Positions 60,456-64,000 of a stretch of DNA of 64,000 nt are shown one piece after another. Numbering within the stretch: position 1 is the first letter of the stretch; every line of letters begins with the position of its first letter. The stretch is from Corynebacterium sp. p3-SID1056 (GTDB taxonomy: Bacteria; Actinomycetota; Actinomycetes; Mycobacteriales; Mycobacteriaceae). The notes beneath the pieces were generated by a model, which was not told where the DNA came from, made no database searches, and saw nothing but the letters and a program-made list of their open reading frames with translations. The position numbers were made by a program, and so were the translations under genes. The stretch covers positions 333,534-397,533 of the forward strand of contig NZ_JALXXL010000001.1 of assembly GCF_025152525.1 (NCBI RefSeq), written 5' to 3'.

Positions 60456-62795
60456 CGCGTGCAGCTGCTCGAGCGCGCGCTCGCCAAGCTGCTCGGCACC
60501 GACGACTTCGAGGCTCTCCTCGCGCAAGAAGCGCGCACAACAACCTCCCGCAGCACCAGCACCACCCACGCCGAAACCCCCGCCCCACAGCTCCCGCTCG
60601 ACCCCGCACCCGCGCTACAGGCCGCACCCGCGCCACACCCCGCACCCAAACCCCAAACCACACCACCCGAAACCACAAAGATCTCCAACTCCTCCTCCCC
60701 CGACGCGAAGCTCCGCCTGTTCGCCGACTACTTCCGCGGCCGCGACGACGTCTACGCCACCGCCTGGCGCAACGGCGAGAAGAAAGGCTGGTCACCCGCC
60801 TCCTACGGCCGCTACGACCGGAACAACCCAAACCTCAAACCACTCACTCCGCAGGTCCTCGAGCAGCACCTCCGCCGCGATAACAACCTCCACGTCGGCC
60901 TCTACCCGCTCTGCAAGGGCGATACCTGCTTTCTCCTAGCGTGCGATTTCGACGATGCCGACTTCCGCTCCGCCGCCCGCACCTACGCGGACACCTGCCG
61001 CGAGTTCGGCCTCGACCCGCTCATCGAGCTCTCCCGCTCCGGCACCGGCGCGCACGTCTGGCTCTTCTTCAACGAGCCCGTCCCGGCATCCCTCGCCCGC
61101 ACCGCAGGCATCGGCCTGCTCGCCAAGGCTAGCCCGAAGCAGTACTTCGCCAGCTTCGATCGCTTCTTCCCTTCCCAGGACACGCTGCCGGGCAAGCGCC
61201 GCGGCTTCGGCAACTTGATCGCGCTCCCGCTCGCCGGACAGCACCGCGCCGAGCAGCGCACCGTCTTCGTCAACCACGACTTCGAGCCCGCCGACGACCA
61301 GTTCGCCGCTCTCGCCAACACCACCAAAGCCTCCAAACAACAGCTCAAACAGATCGCCGCTGCCCTCCAACCCGACCCGGAGACCCAACTACCCCAACCA
61401 CCAGCCAAGGCAGAACTCAAAGCCCTCAAACGCTCCGGCAAGGTCCGAGTCACGCACGATTCCCGCGTCCACATCGACCTCGAGGGCGTCGACGCCACCA
61501 CCGCCACCGCGCTTCGCCACCTCGGCGCGATCCCCAACCCGCAGTTCTACATCCGCCAGGCCCAGCGCCTGTCCATTTACCAGACTCCCCGCCTGATCAT
61601 CCGCTTCGACGAACGCGACGGCACACTCACCCTCGACCGCGGGGCCCTCGACGAAGCCATCAGCATCCTCAAAACCGCCGGCTATACCGTCACCCGCCGC
61701 AGCAAAACACCAAAGCCGCGCACTCTGCCCGCCGAGTTCACCGGCGAGCTCTACCCCGCCCAGCGCAAGGCCGTTAACGCAATGCGCAAACATCGCACCG
61801 GCGTCCTCGTCGCCCCACCCGGCGCGGGCAAGACCGTCATGGCCTGCGCACTGATCGCGCACCGCCAAGTCCCCACCGCCATCATCGTCCCCAACGTGGA
61901 GCTCGCCGCCCAGTGGCGCGACGCACTCACCACCTTCCTCAACAACCCCACCATCGGCCAACACGCCGGCAAGTCCAAGAAACTCAGCGGCGACATCGAC
62001 ATCATCACCGCCCAGTCGATCAGCCGCACCGACTCCCGCACGCAGTTCCTCGCCGACTACGGCTACCTCATCATCGACGAGTGCCACCGCGTCGGCGCCG
62101 CCGGCCTCACCCGCGTACTCGCAGACCTCAACGTCCGCTTCGTCACCGGACTGACCGCCACCCCATTCCGCTCCGACGGCCTCGACGCACTCTTGCCACT
62201 CATTTGCGGCCCCATCCGCCACACCATGGAGCTCGAGCGCCCCGGCCCGAAGCACTACGTCGTGCAGACCACCGAGTTCACCTACGACGAGCCCCACCTC
62301 TACTGGCCCGACCTCGACAACGCCCTCGCCGCCGACGACACCCGCAACGCCCTAATCGCCGAGACCATCGCCCGCGCCGCCACCAGCGGCATGAACGTCC
62401 TCGTCCTCGCCAAACGCCGCGAGCACATCACCACACTCGAAACACTCCTCGCCCGCAACCACCCCGACCTCCCAGTCCCCGTCTTCACCCTCCACGGCGC
62501 GCAGCACGCCAAAGACCGCAGCGCCACCCGCAAGGCGCTCACCACCGCACCCCGCTTCGTGCTCATCGCCATGACGCAGATCGCCGGCGAGGGCGTGGAC
62601 CTCCCGGCTCTCGACGCCCTCGTGCTTGCCGCCCCAGTCGCGTTCAAAGGCAACATCATCCAGCAGATCGGCCGCGTCACCCGCGGGACCACAACCTCCG
62701 CCACGGTTTTCGACTTCCACGACCACCTCGTCCCCGCCCTCACCGCCGCATTCCGCAAGCGCCGCCGCGTCATCCACACTCAAGGCTTCGACTAG
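60429..62795 (+). CDS. TOTE-type primase-helicase
   Basis: A 788-residue protein with an N-terminal archaeo-eukaryotic primase-like domain of the TOTE type and a C-terminal DEAD/DEAH helicase. The primase has the acidic pair in ACDFDD (D173, D175) and LSRSGTGAHVW (about 201-211, H209). The helicase has PPGAGKT (463-469), DECH (550-553), LTATPFRSDG and QIGRVTRG (motif VI). A Pro/Thr-rich linker (about 40-90) joins an N-terminal helix to the core. TOTE proteins are proposed to act in biological conflict with mobile DNA. ATG 60429 has GGAGCG upstream. High GC, unlike the OLD module. Confidence 0.85.
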   Translation: MPDAHDLEARVQLLERALAKLLGTDDFEALLAQEARTTTSRSTSTTHAETPAPQLPLDPAPALQAAPAPHPAPKPQTTPPETTKISNSSSPDAKLRLFADYFRGRDDVYATAWRNGEKKGWSPASYGRYDRNNPNLKPLTPQVLEQHLRRDNNLHVGLYPLCKGDTCFLLACDFDDADFRSAARTYADTCREFGLDPLIELSRSGTGAHVWLFFNEPVPASLARTAGIGLLAKASPKQYFASFDRFFPSQDTLPGKRRGFGNLIALPLAGQHRAEQRTVFVNHDFEPADDQFAALANTTKASKQQLKQIAAALQPDPETQLPQPPAKAELKALKRSGKVRVTHDSRVHIDLEGVDATTATALRHLGAIPNPQFYIRQAQRLSIYQTPRLIIRFDERDGTLTLDRGALDEAISILKTAGYTVTRRSKTPKPRTLPAEFTGELYPAQRKAVNAMRKHRTGVLVAPPGAGKTVMACALIAHRQVPTAIIVPNVELAAQWRDALTTFLNNPTIGQHAGKSKKLSGDIDIITAQSISRTDSRTQFLADYGYLIIDECHRVGAAGLTRVLADLNVRFVTGLTATPFRSDGLDALLPLICGPIRHTMELERPGPKHYVVQTTEFTYDEPHLYWPDLDNALAADDTRNALIAETIARAATSGMNVLVLAKRREHITTLETLLARNHPDLPVPVFTLHGAQHAKDRSATRKALTTAPRFVLIAMTQIAGEGVDLPALDALVLAAPVAFKGNIIQQIGRVTRGTTTSATVFDFHDHLVPALTAAFRKRRRVIHTQGFD

Positions 62796-62896
62796 CTACC
62801 CCAGCTTTCGCTTCTCGACGCTTGCCAGCTCCCCCACCCACCACTACCCTAAGTGACACGTGCCATACATCATCTACCCATCCCCAGGAGCTCACC

Positions 62897-63334
62897 ATGA
62901 AGACACGCACGACCGCGGCGCTCGCCGGCGCCGCCATCACCCTTGCAGCCGTCACGCTTAGCGCCCCCGCAGCGCATGCCTCCACGCACACCTACTCCAA
63001 CCAAAGCGGCGACGTGCGCTGCGAGATCTACAACACCCCGCAGGGCCACACCACCCTCTGTGTCTCCGACAAGGCCCGTAAAGCTCACCCCGAGTGCAAC
63101 CCTCCGGAGCACCTCATCCCAGCAGTCAAGGTCGAAGACAATTGGGCAGGCACCCTGTGCTGGAACCAGGGCTTCACCCAGCCCCCGCAAAAGCTCAGCC
63201 CCATGTCGGTGCGTTCCGGCGGTGGCGCAACCGTCTTCGCCGCACCGGGCGGCGACCTCTTCGTCCTCGACACTGTCAAGATGGCACTCATCCAAGCCGG
63301 CAACGCCACCAAGGTCCTGTTCCCCGGTTTCTAG
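62897..63334 (+). CDS. Small secreted protein
   Basis: A 145-residue exported protein: signal peptide with cleavage likely after AAHA, then DVRCEIYNTPQGHTTLCVS and further cysteines (HPECNPP, GTLCWNQG), so two disulfides are likely. No family recognised. CAGGAG lies 6 nt before ATG 62897. A terminator follows. Confidence 0.65.
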   Translation: MKTRTTAALAGAAITLAAVTLSAPAAHASTHTYSNQSGDVRCEIYNTPQGHTTLCVSDKARKAHPECNPPEHLIPAVKVEDNWAGTLCWNQGFTQPPQKLSPMSVRSGGGATVFAAPGGDLFVLDTVKMALIQAGNATKVLFPGF

Positions 63335-63352
63335 GCGCCGACAGAAGATACG

Positions 63353-63395
63353 AAACCGCTGCACCGAGAACTATCGTTCCCGTGCAGCGGTTTTC
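63353..63395. terminator. Bidirectional-looking terminator
   Basis: Stem AAACCGCTGCAC / GTGCAGCGGTTT around a 17-nt loop, then TTCT; it lies between the secreted-protein gene and the 3' end of the minus-strand tRNA and could stop transcription from both. Confidence 0.75.
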
Positions 63396-63397
63396 TG

Positions 63398-63471
63398 TGG
63401 GGCCAGCGGGGCTCGAACCCGCGACCAGCGGATTATGAGTCCGCGGCTCTAACCGACTGAGCTATAGCCCC
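63398..63471 (-). tRNA. tRNA with CAT anticodon (elongator Met or Ile2)
   Basis: The minus strand gives a 74-nt tRNA: acceptor GGGGCTA / TGGCCCC, D arm TAGCTCAGTCGGTTAGAGC, anticodon arm GCGGA-CTCATAA-TCCGC with CAT, T arm GCGGGTTCGAGCCCCGC. The absence of the GGG/CCC anticodon-stem pairs of the initiator argues against initiator Met. It is elongator Met or the lysidine-modified Ile tRNA; sequence alone does not decide. Confidence 0.93.
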
Positions 63472-63596
63472 ATCTCCAGCGCCAAAGCGCTGTAAAAACT
63501 ATACCCCGTTCGTCGGAACCCTCATATTTCAGTCCCACGTCCTACGATGCCAAATTGCTTATCGACGATTACGCCCCCTATACTGACTGAGCACAA

Positions 63597-63669
63597 TCCT
63601 CCATAGCTCAGTTGGCAGAGCATTCGACTGTTAATCGAAGGGTCACTGGTTCGAGCCCAGTTGGAGGAG
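63597..63669 (+). tRNA. tRNA-Asn (anticodon GTT), copy 2
   Basis: Identical in all 73 nt to copy 1 at 52494-52566. The two copies bracket 11 kb. The 5' flanks differ apart from a shared AAT/ATT context, so the duplication covers the tRNA only. Confidence 0.96.
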
Positions 63670-63852
63670 CGCAATAGCCTATAAACGGCTGATTCCTAGT
63701 TAAATACTTTTGGGCGAAGGCTCGAAACTCGGCCGGCTATTGGACATCGTCCGTTCACTCCCGCCGCCTCTAAATCGATCACCGAAACGGCCCGGTGGAA
63801 GTTAACAGAAACGCTCTGAAGTTGAAGCGTCCTGGGTTTAGTTCCACTTCTT
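63670..63852. other. Spacer between tRNA-Asn and IS3 fragment
   Basis: No gene seen. A likely IS terminal sequence (GAAGCGTCCTGGGTTTAG) lies at about 63822-63845, ahead of the transposase stop. Confidence 0.4.
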
Positions 63853-64000
63853 TTACGGCCCCGTACAGACGGGCTGCGTGAGATAGTACTCGGTTTCTAC
63901 TTCCTGTGGGGTGGCGTAGCCCAATGCTTCGTGAAGTCGCTTAGTGTTCCACCAATGCACCCACCGCAAGGTGGCCAGTTCGACTTCTCCGACCGACGTC
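63853..64000 (-). CDS. IS3-family transposase OrfB, C-terminal part (partial)
   Basis: The minus strand from the window edge reads VELATLRWVHWWNTKRLHEA, then LGYATPQEVETEYY and a stop at 63853. This is the conserved C-terminal block of an IS3-group OrfB transposase. It continues beyond the window. The sequence differs from elements A and B. Confidence 0.85.
   Translation of the reverse strand, partial: TSVGEVELATLRWVHWWNTKRLHEALGYATPQEVETEYYLTQPVCTGP

Noticed and set aside
61913..63334. 473-codon plus-strand frame extending back from the small secreted protein
   Set aside because: The upstream part is an out-of-frame Arg/Pro/His-rich reading of the helicase gene; the true gene begins at 62897 with a signal peptide.
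1..64000. CRISPR arrays
   Set aside because: No set of regularly spaced repeats with unique spacers was seen; the only tandem array is the 10-bp repeat behind aceE.

Overview
The window comes from a high-GC actinobacterium, most probably a Corynebacterium. Supporting features are the glnA2-glnE pair, an actinobacterial RNase H/phosphatase fusion beside rnpB, a homodimeric aceE with a DUF3052 neighbour, a CYTH-CHAD protein, and many start codons lying 6-8 nt downstream of a TANNNT box (leaderless transcripts). All product calls rest on reading protein motifs by eye; no database search was run.

Region by region: 1-7.7 kb holds the end of a VIT-type transporter, a TDT transporter, panE, an HNH protein, a GH25 muramidase/NUDIX pair, a membrane-anchored trypsin-like protease and thrC. 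7.7-27 kb is mostly core: tandem MFS paralogues, glnE-glnA2, CYTH-CHAD, a degenerate galactokinase-like protein, an RNB exonuclease, rnpB, RNase H/phosphatase, a zinc-ribbon protein, a Nif3-like protein, a HAD phosphatase, an LMW-PTP, SURF1, an alcohol dehydrogenase and tRNA-Val. 27-34.5 kb holds DUF3052, aceE, a DUF4230 protein in a repeat-rich stretch, a secreted protein/alpha-beta hydrolase pair and an ACP/HAD-IIA pair. 34.5-36.4 kb is AT-richer inserted DNA (a DUF4190/DUF4352-like membrane protein plus decayed sequence) bracketed by a 26-bp near-direct repeat of an aldehyde dehydrogenase 3' end. 36.4-52.4 kb is metabolism, transport and envelope: SSADH-like enzyme, FMO-like monooxygenase, DMT transporter, nucleoside hydrolase with an MFS transporter, a Panacea-type toxin-antitoxin pair, a serine hydrolase divergent from an AbgT transporter, several secreted proteins, an orphan phytoene/squalene synthase and an ornithine cyclodeaminase-like enzyme.

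52.5-63.7 kb lies between two identical tRNA-Asn genes and looks like a defence/mobile island. It carries a DUF3037-like/HipA-like kinase pair, two IS3-family elements (one abutting and apparently truncating the other; one with an in-frame amber codon in orfB), an OLD-like ATPase-TOPRIM protein convergent with a two-gene operon of unknown function, and a TOTE-type primase-helicase. The OLD module is bracketed by a perfect 37-bp direct repeat of the 5' end of the primase-helicase gene; the left copy is a 41-codon remnant. This nested module is the best candidate for an undescribed system. The window ends in a partial IS3 transposase.
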